A stretch of 43,458 bases of DNA. Source: DATKBT01 sp035546295. GTDB taxonomy: Bacteria; Acidobacteriota; Thermoanaerobaculia; Multivoradales; Multivoraceae. The position numbers and the translations under genes were made by a program. Shown here piece after piece: positions 8,062-14,851 of this stretch. The DNA is taken from the NCBI GenBank assembly GCA_035546295.1, contig DATKBT010000040.1, positions 1 to 43,458 on the forward strand, given 5' to 3'. The notes below the pieces were generated by a model. It was not told the DNA's origin. It searched no databases and worked only from the letters and a program-made list of their open reading frames with translations. How positions within the stretch are numbered: the stretch's first letter is position 1; each line of letters begins with the position of its first letter.

Positions 8062-8373
8062 ATGATCAAGAAGATCCTGTTCGTTTCCCTGGTGCTGTTC
8101 GCCGTCATGGCGATGCCTGCGCTCGCGGCCGAGGCCGACGTCGACCCCAGCGTCCACGCCTACAAGGTCGCCTTCGCGGCGCTCGGGCTCGGCATCGCCG
8201 GAGCGGGCGGCGCGCTCGCTCAGGGACGGGCCGCTGCGGACGCGCTCTCCGGGATGGCGCGCAACCCCGGGGCTTCCGGCCGGATCCAGACCGCGATGCT
8301 GATCGCGCTCGCGTTCATGGAGTCGATCGTGATCTTCGTGTTCGCGATGACCTTCCTGCTGAACCAGGGGTAG
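8062..8373 (+). CDS. atpE: F0F1 ATP synthase subunit c with signal-like N-terminus
   Basis: 103 aa. Residues 1-23 (MIKKILFVSLVLFAVMAMPALAA) look like a cleavable signal peptide, as found on some bacterial c subunits. The hairpin follows: helix 1 with GLGIAGAGGALAQGRAAADAL, polar loop ARNP, helix 2 with the ion carboxylate E87 in AFMESIVIFVF. Aligned by eye to the Na+-dependent Ilyobacter subunit (33 residues between Gln32 and Glu65), Q54, E87 and S88 fall on Q32, E65 and S66, while T67 and Y70 are replaced by I89 and F92. The site is therefore partly Na+-like. GAGGAG lies 10 nt upstream of the ATG. Last gene of the atp cluster. Confidence 0.92.
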   Translation: MIKKILFVSLVLFAVMAMPALAAEADVDPSVHAYKVAFAALGLGIAGAGGALAQGRAAADALSGMARNPGASGRIQTAMLIALAFMESIVIFVFAMTFLLNQG

Positions 8374-8460
8374 AGCGAGCGTCGCAGCGACGGAAACCCG
8401 GCTGAGCGGACACGTCTGCGCAGGCCTGGTTCGTGCTCGATCGATCTCGCGCGCCAGCGT

Positions 8461-8508
8461 CGCGAGATGCAAGGCTCGCGAGATCGAAGGCCCGCGAGAT
8501 CAGAGCCG
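8461..8508. repeat. Three 16-nt tandem units
   Basis: Units at 8461-8476, 8477-8492 and 8493-8508 all begin CGCGAGAT and share purine-rich AAGGC/AGAGCC second halves. They lie directly before a hairpin downstream of atpE. Confidence 0.7.
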
Positions 8509-8510
8509 AG

Positions 8511-8567
8511 GTCGAAAGAAGGGGCTCTCGAGGGCGTCGTGCTCTTGGGAGCCCTTCGTCTTTCGAC
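8511..8567 (+). terminator. Hairpin downstream of the atp genes
   Basis: GTCGAAAGA followed by AGGGGCTC (8511-8527) pairs with GAGCCCTTCG and TCTTTCGAC (8549-8567), with a small bulge and a loop of about 21 nt. There is no T-run after it, so it may be a Rho-dependent end or RNA-stabilising structure rather than a classical terminator. Confidence 0.4.
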
Positions 8568-8824
8568 GGTAGCTCTTGCTCGCCGATCGTGTCGATCTGC
8601 CGGTCGGGCGGAGCCGGAGCGGCACTGTCATCGGGCGGAGACGACGGCGTCCTGGCGAGGCGGCGGCTCGCATCCGGCGCGCCGGAGGGGTTGCGGCCGG
8701 GGCCGCCGGCCGCGAGGGGAGATGGAGCCCGCAGTTGGCATCGAATCTGCTTCCGGTAGGTCGTGCATGGTGGGGATCGAGGACGAGCACGAGACAGCTC
8801 GATCAACCTTGGGGAACACTGGAG

Positions 8825-9448
8825 ATGACCAGCCAGGCCGATCATCAGCACGGGTGGGACTTCGAAGCGGCCGCGATGCCGTTCGTCGACAGTCTGTACA
8901 ACACCGCCTATCGAATGGCCCGCAACGCCGAGGATGCCGAGGACCTCGTGCAGGAGGCCTACCTGAAGGCCTACAAGTACTACGACAAGTTCCAGGAAGG
9001 CACCAACTTCAAGGCCTGGCTCTTCAAGATCCTGAAGAACACCTTCATCAACAAGTACCGCAAGCAGCAGCAGCAGCCGCTGCACGCCGCCTTCGACGAG
9101 ATCGAAGACGCGTTCGAGAGCCAGCTCCGCACCGATCCCCGCTTGAGCCCGACCCCGAACCCGGAGGAGGAGCTGCTCGAGAGCGTGCTCGACGAGCACG
9201 TCCAGAAGGCCCTCACGGAGCTGCCCGACGACTACCGGATGGTGGTCCTGCTCGCTGATCTCGAGGACTTCTCCTACAAGGAGATCGCCGACATCCTCGA
9301 GATCCCGGTCGGTACGGTGATGAGCCGGCTCTATCGCGGCCGCAGGATGCTGGAGTCGGCGATGCTGCGCTACGCCCGATCGCACAACTACCTGGCAGAG
9401 GGCGAGGATCCAGCCAAGATGCGCAGCCGCAAGCGCGCCTCCTCCTGA
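8825..9448 (+). CDS. SigR/SigH-like ECF sigma factor (ECF12 type)
   Basis: 207 aa. Region 2 (about 20-82) reads LYNTAYRMARNAEDAEDLVQEAYLKAY, then FQEGTNFKAWLFKILKNTFINKYRKQQ, which matches the pattern of actinobacterial SigR/SigH thiol-stress sigma factors (ECF12). Region 4 (about 125-178) has ALTELPDDYRMVVLLADLEDFSYKEIADILEIPVGTVMSRLYRGRRML, the helix-turn-helix that reads the -35 element. The ATG at 8825 is chosen because it starts the conserved domain; the open frame upstream has no similarity. Family knowledge: such sigma factors are held by zinc-containing RsrA-type anti-sigma proteins and released by disulfide stress. A degenerate gene of that type lies 381 nt downstream. Confidence 0.92.
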   Translation: MTSQADHQHGWDFEAAAMPFVDSLYNTAYRMARNAEDAEDLVQEAYLKAYKYYDKFQEGTNFKAWLFKILKNTFINKYRKQQQQPLHAAFDEIEDAFESQLRTDPRLSPTPNPEEELLESVLDEHVQKALTELPDDYRMVVLLADLEDFSYKEIADILEIPVGTVMSRLYRGRRMLESAMLRYARSHNYLAEGEDPAKMRSRKRASS

Positions 9449-9829
9449 CGCGCCTCGTCTGACCCTCAGAGCCGCTCGAAGTCCAGCGCGGGGTTCCGGT
9501 TCCGTGGTCAGGGCCACCGCCCGGCGTTCAGGGCTTCAGCCCTTCCTCGTGACGCCGTTGGCGCCGCGGAGCCGAGCCCGCGGCGCCGTCAGCCGCGAAG
9601 ACTGCGGGTCGCAGCCGCGCGGTCCTGGGAGGTGAACGGGTCGGCCGCGAGCGTCTGCGCGCGCCGCGGTTGCCGTGGCGTGCGAACCCGAAGGAAGGAA
9701 CGAGCGGCGGCTCGCTGAGCACGGCTTCTCGCTGCACAGGAATAAGCCGTCCGGCAAGTGCGGTTGACCGGGCTGGAACGGATGAACGGGCATCCTCCGA
9801 TCACTGGGCTGACGTTGCGGGTTGACACC
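9449..9829. other. Spacer between sigma and anti-sigma genes
   Basis: 381 bases without a supported gene. It contains a perfect 10-bp hairpin (GGCGCCGCGG 9560-9569 with CCGCGGCGCC 9578-9587), a smaller stem (AGGGCT/AGCCCT near 9530-9543), and the GGAAT/GTT promoter-like site at 9739-9765. The arrangement suggests that the sigma transcript may end here and the anti-sigma gene be transcribed separately. Confidence 0.4.
9739..9765 (+). promoter_or_regulatory. SigR-type promoter-like site
   Basis: GGAAT (9739-9743), 19 bases, then GTT (9763-9765). SigR/SigH sigma factors recognise GGAAT and GTT separated by about 18-19 bases. The position, about 65 nt before the ATG of the anti-sigma-like gene, fits autoregulation by the sigma factor encoded upstream. 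The motif is short, so chance cannot be excluded. Confidence 0.45.
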
Positions 9830-10048
9830 ATGTGTGATCGATTGACCGACCTCCTCGGCAGGGCGAACGACGGCGGGCTCTGTGAGACAGAGCTCCTCGA
9901 GTTGCGGGACCATCTCGAGAGCTGCGCGCCTCTGGCCGTTCGCCTGGTTCGCGAGCGATGTCCTCGCGAGAGTGCACCGTCTCGACTGCGACTGCGCATC
10001 CTGCGCATCTGGCGCAGCGAGCCGCAGATCGGCGCCAGCTTCGACTGA
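9830..10048 (+). CDS. Degenerate RsrA-like zinc anti-sigma factor (candidate)
   Basis: 72 aa. The sequence begins MCDRLTDLL, continues with LRDHLESCAP and then LVRERCPRESAPSRLRLRIL. This is the order seen in RsrA-type anti-sigma factors: an N-terminal Cys, H-x3-C-x2-C, then LV.R.C....P..LR..... Here His and the first Cys of the zinc motif are present, but the second Cys and roughly ten residues after it are missing, as if by an in-frame deletion, so the zinc site is incomplete. I infer an anti-sigma factor for the SigR-like protein upstream, either altered in redox sensing or decaying. ATG 9830 is preferred on similarity; earlier in-frame starts (GTG 9758, ATG 9782) would include non-conserved residues. 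No good ribosome binding site is visible. Confidence 0.5.
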   Translation: MCDRLTDLLGRANDGGLCETELLELRDHLESCAPLAVRLVRERCPRESAPSRLRLRILRIWRSEPQIGASFD

Positions 10049-10452
10049 CGGTCCCTGTGCCGTCCGCTGTCGTGCCAGAGTGACGCTCTGGTTGCCGGGG
10101 CGCGCCCATCTGGCGTGTCGGCATTCGAGGTGAGCTCCTGACAGAGGAGGCGGCGGACGCGCTGCCTCGGTCGTCCGGGGCGCCATGCGATCGGCCTCCG
10201 TCGCACGAGATGTCCCCGATCGGTGACGGTCGATCGCGGGTTGCGGCTCGCGGTTCGCGGAATGCGGCGGGCCAGATCCGAGCGGACCGGCGACGTCGGC
10301 GTTTTCTCTGCGGCTCAGGCGCGGCTGGCCTGTGATACCCTCCTCGGATTCGTCACCCGCAGCCTGGGTTCCGATCGGGTCTACAGGATTGCTCGCCTGG
10401 TCGCGCGCTTCGTGCTGGGTCGCCTCGCCGAGCCCCTCTCTACTCGTCAGCC
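10049..10452. other. Intergenic region before the M23 peptidase
   Basis: 404 bases. A 77-codon frame (10223-10456) ends in a 4-nt GTGA overlap with the peptidase start, but its product is Arg-rich and unlike anything I recognise, so I do not call it. TGTGATACC near 10331 resembles an extended -10 element without a clear -35. Confidence 0.35.
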
Positions 10453-11772
10453 GTGAAATCGAACGAACCCGGCTCCGGCTCCCGCAAGCTGTTCCGGTGC
10501 GCAGCCTGGGCGCTGCCCTTGCTCCTGTCCGGCGGCGTCGCGTTCGAGATCTCGCGTCTCGAGCGCATCGCCGGCTCGCCCTTCCCGATCACGCCCGCTC
10601 CGCATTTCTCACCGATCACCGCCTCGGCTGCGGATGCGCTGCCTGGGCTCGACGACCTGCTGGTGCCACAGCCTCACTCGGTGGCGCGGGGACAGACTCT
10701 GCTTCGGGTTTTCGAGGAGCTCGGCCTGGAGAGTGAAGACGCGCGCGTTGCCGCGAGCGCCGCCACCGAGCACCTCGATCCTCGGCGGCTGCGCGCAGGC
10801 GAGCGGTTCTCGGCCTACTTCGGCTCCGAGGGCTCGGTGGCGCGGGTGGTCTTCGAGGTCCACCAGCAGGGGCGCGTCGAGGTGGCGCGCTCGAGCGGCG
10901 GCTGGCAGAGCGAGTGGCGCCCGTACCGTTTGATGACGCAGCAACGGGTGCTGGCTGGCGCGCTCGCCGGCGGGTTCGAAGCATCGGTCGAAGCGGCCGG
11001 TGGGCCGGCGATGGTCGCCTATCGTCTGGCGGACGTCTTCCAGTGGGATCTCGACTTCAATCGCGATCTTCGCCTCGGCGACCGCTTCGCGGCGGTCTAC
11101 GCCGAGGTCCGTGCCGATGGGCGCTTCCAGCGCGTGGGCGAGATCGAGGCGGCCGTCTACGAGAATCAGGGCCGGCTGCTCCAGGCCTACCGCTTCGGCG
11201 AGGGGGGCGCTTACTACGACGGCGAAGGGCGACCGCTGCGCAAGCAGTTCCTCCGCTCGCCGCTCGAGTTCTCCCGGGTCACCTCGGGGTTCTCCCATCG
11301 ACGGTTCCATCCCGTGCTCAAGACCTATCGGCCGCACTACGGCGTGGACTACGGCGCGCCGACCGGCACGCCCGTGCGGGTGACCGCCTCCGGGGTGGTG
11401 GTCTCTGCGGCGTGGAACGACGGTGGTGGGAGGATGGTGGTGGTTCGGCACCCGAACTCCTTCCAGACCTCCTATCTGCACTTGTCACGATTCGCCGACG
11501 GCGTGCGGGGCGGCGCCCGGGTGACCCAGGGCCAGGTCATCGGCTTCGTCGGCTCGACCGGCCTTGCGACGGCCGCGCACCTCGACTACCGCGTTCGGCA
11601 GAACGGGCGATACATCGATCCGCTGAGCGTGCGCAACGAGCCGGCGCCGCCGCTGATGGGCGCCTCGTTGGAGCGCTTTTTCGTGGTGCGCGACCGGCTG
11701 CGCGAAGAGCTGAGCCGCGCCCCGAGCCCGATGACGTCGCTCGACGTGGGGCCGCTCAGCGTCGGCGGCTGA
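10453..11772 (+). CDS. M23-family (lysostaphin-type) envelope peptidase
   Basis: 439 aa, GTG start. An N-terminal membrane anchor (about residues 14-32) is followed by an OapA/LysM-like region (PHSVARGQTLLRVFEELGL, about 74-92), a middle domain, and a C-terminal M23 domain. Zinc motif part one is H295-Y-G-V-D299 in RPHYGVDYGAPTGTPV; H343 lies in YLHLSRF. The usual HxH that supplies the catalytic and third metal residue is H376-L-D378 (AAHLDYRV), with Asp in place of the second His. In the family, such enzymes cut peptide cross-links in peptidoglycan or act as regulators when the site is lost. HLDxRV variants may form a recognised subgroup, so activity remains open. Confidence 0.88.
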   Translation: MKSNEPGSGSRKLFRCAAWALPLLLSGGVAFEISRLERIAGSPFPITPAPHFSPITASAADALPGLDDLLVPQPHSVARGQTLLRVFEELGLESEDARVAASAATEHLDPRRLRAGERFSAYFGSEGSVARVVFEVHQQGRVEVARSSGGWQSEWRPYRLMTQQRVLAGALAGGFEASVEAAGGPAMVAYRLADVFQWDLDFNRDLRLGDRFAAVYAEVRADGRFQRVGEIEAAVYENQGRLLQAYRFGEGGAYYDGEGRPLRKQFLRSPLEFSRVTSGFSHRRFHPVLKTYRPHYGVDYGAPTGTPVRVTASGVVVSAAWNDGGGRMVVVRHPNSFQTSYLHLSRFADGVRGGARVTQGQVIGFVGSTGLATAAHLDYRVRQNGRYIDPLSVRNEPAPPLMGASLERFFVVRDRLREELSRAPSPMTSLDVGPLSVGG

Positions 11773-11938
11773 GAGCTCCCGCCTCGCGCCCCGCGCCTGC
11801 CGGCCGAACCGTCGCGCACCGATGAGCGGAGCGGTGACGGGCCTCGCCCACCGCGCCTCGTCCGCAATCACACGGGATCTGCTCTCCTGTGACGCGTTGC
11901 GGCCCGGCGGCCGCGGCGCGAGGAGATTCGTCGACGCG

Positions 11939-13366
11939 TCAGTGGCCCGAGATGCGCCGCTCGAGCAGGTCGAGAGCGCTCGGCAGGTCGAGGTGGGAGT
12001 CGATCCTGAGATTCGACAGAGCCGACCATTCGCCCTCTCGCGACGTCTCTCGGAACGAGAGACGATCCTCTTCCTCCCACGCGACGATGACGCGACGACC
12101 GTCGCGGCTCGGCATGACGTGGGATCTGCCGACACGGAGCGACGGCAGAGGATGACGGGAGACTCGGCCGATCCGGATCCGATGGTCGAGATTGCCGTCG
12201 GCGAGAGCGCTCCGACCGATCGGCACGATCGATGCTCTCACGTCACCCCCGACTCGCAGGCGCCGGCCGGAATCCAGCGCGTCGGTCCCGACGGCGAGGA
12301 TGTCCTCGTAGACGGCCTCGGCGAGATCGTCGATCGCGCCGCCGCACAGCTGCTCCATGCCCGCGGCGCCGATTCGGGCCTCGGCCGCGCTCGCCACATG
12401 GTTGAGCACGCTTTCGTGGAACCGGTCCGCCCCACGCGTGAAGATCTCATCGCGGGCCACCGCCGCCAGTCGCATCTGGCCGCCCTCGTTCGAGCAGAGC
12501 AGCCGCCCGATCGGCACGATCGAGGCACGGACACCGTCACCGAGACGGATGAGGTCGATCGGCACGGGCTCGAGGCTGAGCACCGACAACAGCTCCTCGT
12601 CGCTCAGAGTGGCGAGGAGCCGGTGCGGGGAATCCGATGGCCCCAGGGTCGGGGCGAAGGGGCGCTCTGCGCCCGAGCCGCTCTCCACGCCGGCCACCAG
12701 GAGATCGGCGTCGATTGTCAGCTCGACGATCGAGTCGGAGCCGGCGACGAACGTATCGCTCAACGGCTCACCATCGATGAAGACGAGCGGCGTGTAGACG
12801 ACCCGCTCACCCAGGCCCGTGGTCTCGCTCCACATCGTGTGGACGATGCTCCGCGTGTGCTGCGAAATCGATCCCGACGGCTCGGTCAGCTCGAAGCTCT
12901 CTCGGGTGAACGCGATTCGGGGAGCGGACTTCTCGGAGAAGGCGCTGCCGGCGAGCTCGATCGGATCCGACCAGGAACCGTCCCTCAGCCAGCGCACGGT
13001 GATTCGGGTGTGCAGCAGATTGAACCGAGTGGCCCAGGCGAGGTAGAGAGTCTCGGTCACCGGCTCGAAGAAGGCGGCCGCCGAGAGCTCCTGGTCGGCG
13101 TCCTCCGTTCCGGGGACGACGATCCGATCGATCTCGTTCGCGCGCAGGACCTCGAGAGCCAGGACGGGATTCGAAGCGAGCTCCGATCGTTCGTCGAACA
13201 GCTCGCCCGAGGTCCCGGTCCGCAGCTGGAAGACCGCTCCGCCGGCTCCCAGCACGCGCGTCACGAGCTCGCCCTGGGCGCCGGCAGCCACCGCCCCGCC
13301 GACGAGCGACCAGGCCAGCGCCAGGGCTGCGGTGAAGCCTCGATGTCGAAGGCGCAGCATGCTCAC
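11939..13366 (-). CDS. Secreted protein of unknown function
   Basis: 475 aa; no family recognised. The N-terminus MSMLRLRHRGFTAALALAWSLVGGAVAAGAQG is a clear Sec signal peptide ending AGAQ. The mature part is beta-rich and acidic, and carries the decapeptide VRASIVPIGR twice (about residues 279-288 and 379-388), suggesting two related units. Phrases such as LYLAWATRFNLLHTRITVRW and PRIAFTR resemble exo-sialidase/neuraminidase-like beta-propeller blades, but no Asp-box motif is convincing. The GTG start overlaps the stop of the TPR gene upstream by 4 nt (GTGA), so the two are translationally coupled. The gene converges on the M23 peptidase gene; 165 bases separate them. Confidence 0.75.
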   Translation of the reverse strand: MSMLRLRHRGFTAALALAWSLVGGAVAAGAQGELVTRVLGAGGAVFQLRTGTSGELFDERSELASNPVLALEVLRANEIDRIVVPGTEDADQELSAAAFFEPVTETLYLAWATRFNLLHTRITVRWLRDGSWSDPIELAGSAFSEKSAPRIAFTRESFELTEPSGSISQHTRSIVHTMWSETTGLGERVVYTPLVFIDGEPLSDTFVAGSDSIVELTIDADLLVAGVESGSGAERPFAPTLGPSDSPHRLLATLSDEELLSVLSLEPVPIDLIRLGDGVRASIVPIGRLLCSNEGGQMRLAAVARDEIFTRGADRFHESVLNHVASAAEARIGAAGMEQLCGGAIDDLAEAVYEDILAVGTDALDSGRRLRVGGDVRASIVPIGRSALADGNLDHRIRIGRVSRHPLPSLRVGRSHVMPSRDGRRVIVAWEEEDRLSFRETSREGEWSALSNLRIDSHLDLPSALDLLERRISGH

Positions 13367-14316
13367 GCTCTCAGGTTCACCAGCTCGAGGGTGTCGAGCT
13401 GCATCAGCATCTCGCCGATCGCAGGTTGGTCGGGAAAGAAGCGACGCTGGAGGCGCGCGTAGGCGCCGACGGCGCCTTCGCGGTCGTCGAGACGGAGCAG
13501 GGCCTCTCCCAGCAGGTAGAGGGCGTTCTTGGAGCCATCGGAATCGTGGTAACGCTGAGCGAGCTCGCTGGCGGCCGAGGCGTGATCGCGCGCCTCCTCG
13601 CAGCGACCGGCGCGAAGATGTACGTAGGCGAGAGCGAGGTGGTTGGACAGCGTGTAGCGCTCGGCCCGATGACGTTGGAAGCTCGCCTGGCTCTCCAGCA
13701 GCAGGGAGAGAGCGCCGTCGAGGTCACCCTCGAGCGCGCGGCAGTAGCCCAGGTTGTCGAGGACCCGCGCGCGCCAGACGTCGTCGCTCTCGAGCAGGGC
13801 GAGCGCGCGCTCGTAGTGCTCGACTGCGTCCTGCAACCAGCTCTCCGCGAGCAACAGGTTCCCCAGGATGTTGTGGGAGTAGGCGCGCCAGTCGACGCGT
13901 TCGACCCAGCTCGAGCGGTCCAGCGCCATGCGGGCGTAAAACAGACCCCTCTTGAATGCCTTGCGCCGCTCGTAGATCCGGGCCAGATGATGACTGGCCA
14001 ACCAGCCGTTCTCGGTCGAGTGGGTTCGCGCGAGGATTCCACGCAGCACCGAGAGGTCACGCTCGATCACCGATTCGTCGGTCTCGCAGAGCTCGACGTG
14101 GACGATCGCCAGATTGCAGAGGGCGAGGTCGCTTCGTGTCTGGTCGCCGAGCCCCTCGGCGACCTCGAGCGCCCGCTCGAAGTAGAGAGTCGCCTCGGGC
14201 AGCGACCCGGCCTGCACGGCTTCGAATCCACGTTGCCTGAGCGCCTCGAAGCCGAGCCGCGGCTGGTCGGGGAAGGCTCGGCCGACAGAGCCGGGATCAG
14301 AGGTCGTGAGACTCAT
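13363..14316 (-). CDS. Tetratricopeptide-repeat protein
   Basis: 317 aa, no signal peptide, so likely cytoplasmic. At least six degenerate TPR units are visible, for example FEALRQRGFEAVQAGSLPEATLYFERALEVAEGLG, SHNILGNLLLAESWLQDAVEHYERALALLES, VLDNLGYCRALEGDLDGALSLLLES and ALYLLGEALLRLDDREGAVGAYARLQRRF. TPRs form helical scaffolds for protein-protein contacts; the partner is unknown. It is the first gene of a two-gene unit with the secreted protein downstream (4-nt overlap). Three 13-nt tandem units lie upstream of its ATG at 14342-14380. Confidence 0.8.
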   Translation of the reverse strand: MSLTTSDPGSVGRAFPDQPRLGFEALRQRGFEAVQAGSLPEATLYFERALEVAEGLGDQTRSDLALCNLAIVHVELCETDESVIERDLSVLRGILARTHSTENGWLASHHLARIYERRKAFKRGLFYARMALDRSSWVERVDWRAYSHNILGNLLLAESWLQDAVEHYERALALLESDDVWRARVLDNLGYCRALEGDLDGALSLLLESQASFQRHRAERYTLSNHLALAYVHLRAGRCEEARDHASAASELAQRYHDSDGSKNALYLLGEALLRLDDREGAVGAYARLQRRFFPDQPAIGEMLMQLDTLELVNLRA

Positions 14317-14341
14317 GGCGTCTTCGAAGAAGCGGCTCGGC

Positions 14342-14380
14342 TCGTCGTGTCGAGTCGTCGTCTCGAGTCGTCGTGTCGAG
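14342..14380. repeat. Three 13-nt tandem units
   Basis: Units 14342-14354, 14355-14367 and 14368-14380 read TCGTCG(T)(G/C)TCGAG; units 1 and 3 are identical and unit 2 differs at one base. They lie 26-64 nt upstream of the TPR gene start. Confidence 0.8.
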
Positions 14381-14590
14381 AGAAATCCAAGGAACAGTCT
14401 ACAGGTTGGGCGCCGGAATTCAAACCGCGGTCGCCGACGGCAAGGCCCCCCGCACGCAGCTCGCGGGGGCAGCGAGGTGATAGGAGGAGCTGCTCGGTCG
14501 ACGGGCGGCGGGCGTGGTCAGGGGCCTTTCGTAGTGGCCGGTGTTCGGGTAGTCTCTGGACTTTCGGAGCGCTTGCAGGTGGGCGCGAAA

Positions 14591-14599
14591 TGTTATGAT
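14591..14599 (+). promoter_or_regulatory. Extended -10 promoter candidate for the FG-GAP gene
   Basis: TGTTATGAT gives a TGn extension directly joined to the -10 hexamer TATGAT (5 of 6 matches to consensus). The sequence at -35 is weak (TTGCAG at 14573, spacing 15), which extended -10 promoters tolerate. It would give a leader of about 245 nt to the GTG at 14852. Confidence 0.45.
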
Positions 14600-14726
14600 A
14601 CCATAGCACTCGCGAGGCGCGCCAGCCTCCGATGAGGACGACCCGCTCCCGCGAACCTTCCGTCGTCGGTCGCTGGTCGATGCCGGTGAATGGGGCTGCA
14701 TCCCGTTTCGGTGCCGAGATCCGCTG

Positions 14727-14780
14727 TCCATTCGGTCCATGCAGTCCACACAGTGCATACAGTTCATCCGGTCCACACAC
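14727..14780. repeat. Six 9-nt tandem units
   Basis: Units TCCATTCGG, TCCATGCAG, TCCACACAG, TGCATACAG, TTCATCCGG and TCCACACAC run without gaps. They lie in the leader of the FG-GAP gene; the open frame there would read a Val-His repeat, but the better start is downstream. Confidence 0.75.
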
Positions 14781-14851
14781 AGTCCATCAGCTCAGATGCA
14801 CGGACAGTGCAGCGCCGGCTTGCGGCCGGCGAGCGAGGAGAGGAGCTCAGG

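Larger units (their letters stand above)
8374..8824. other. Intergenic region atpE-sigma factor
   Basis: 451 bases without a gene I can support. It holds three 16-nt tandem units (8461-8508) and a long imperfect hairpin (8511-8567), described separately. The rest up to the sigma factor start shows no clear promoter; GGGGAA (8811-8816) may serve as its ribosome binding site. Confidence 0.5.
14317..14851. other. Divergent intergenic region with repeats and a promoter-like site
   Basis: 535 bases between the TPR gene (-) and the FG-GAP gene (+). Contains 13-nt tandem units (14342-14380), an extended -10 element (14591-14599), 9-nt tandem units (14727-14780) and a strong ribosome binding site (AGGAGAGGAG, about 14837-14846). 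No gene is supported inside. Confidence 0.5.

Noticed and set aside
8461..8508. Possible CRISPR-like repeats (also the 9-, 13-, 15- and 18-nt arrays)
   Set aside because: Units are contiguous with no spacers, too short, and no cas genes are present.
10223..10456. 77-codon frame ending in a GTGA overlap with the M23 peptidase
   Set aside because: The overlap looks like coupling, but composition is Arg-rich, no ribosome binding site or family similarity is visible, and a chance frame is likely.
12200..12530. Repeated CGATCGGCACGATCGA as an operator
   Set aside because: Both copies encode the VPIGR peptide repeat within the 475-aa protein, which explains them.
14401..14430. TTTGAATTCC on the minus strand resembling a tRNA T-loop
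   Set aside because: The flanking stem does not pair and no acceptor or anticodon arm can be drawn.
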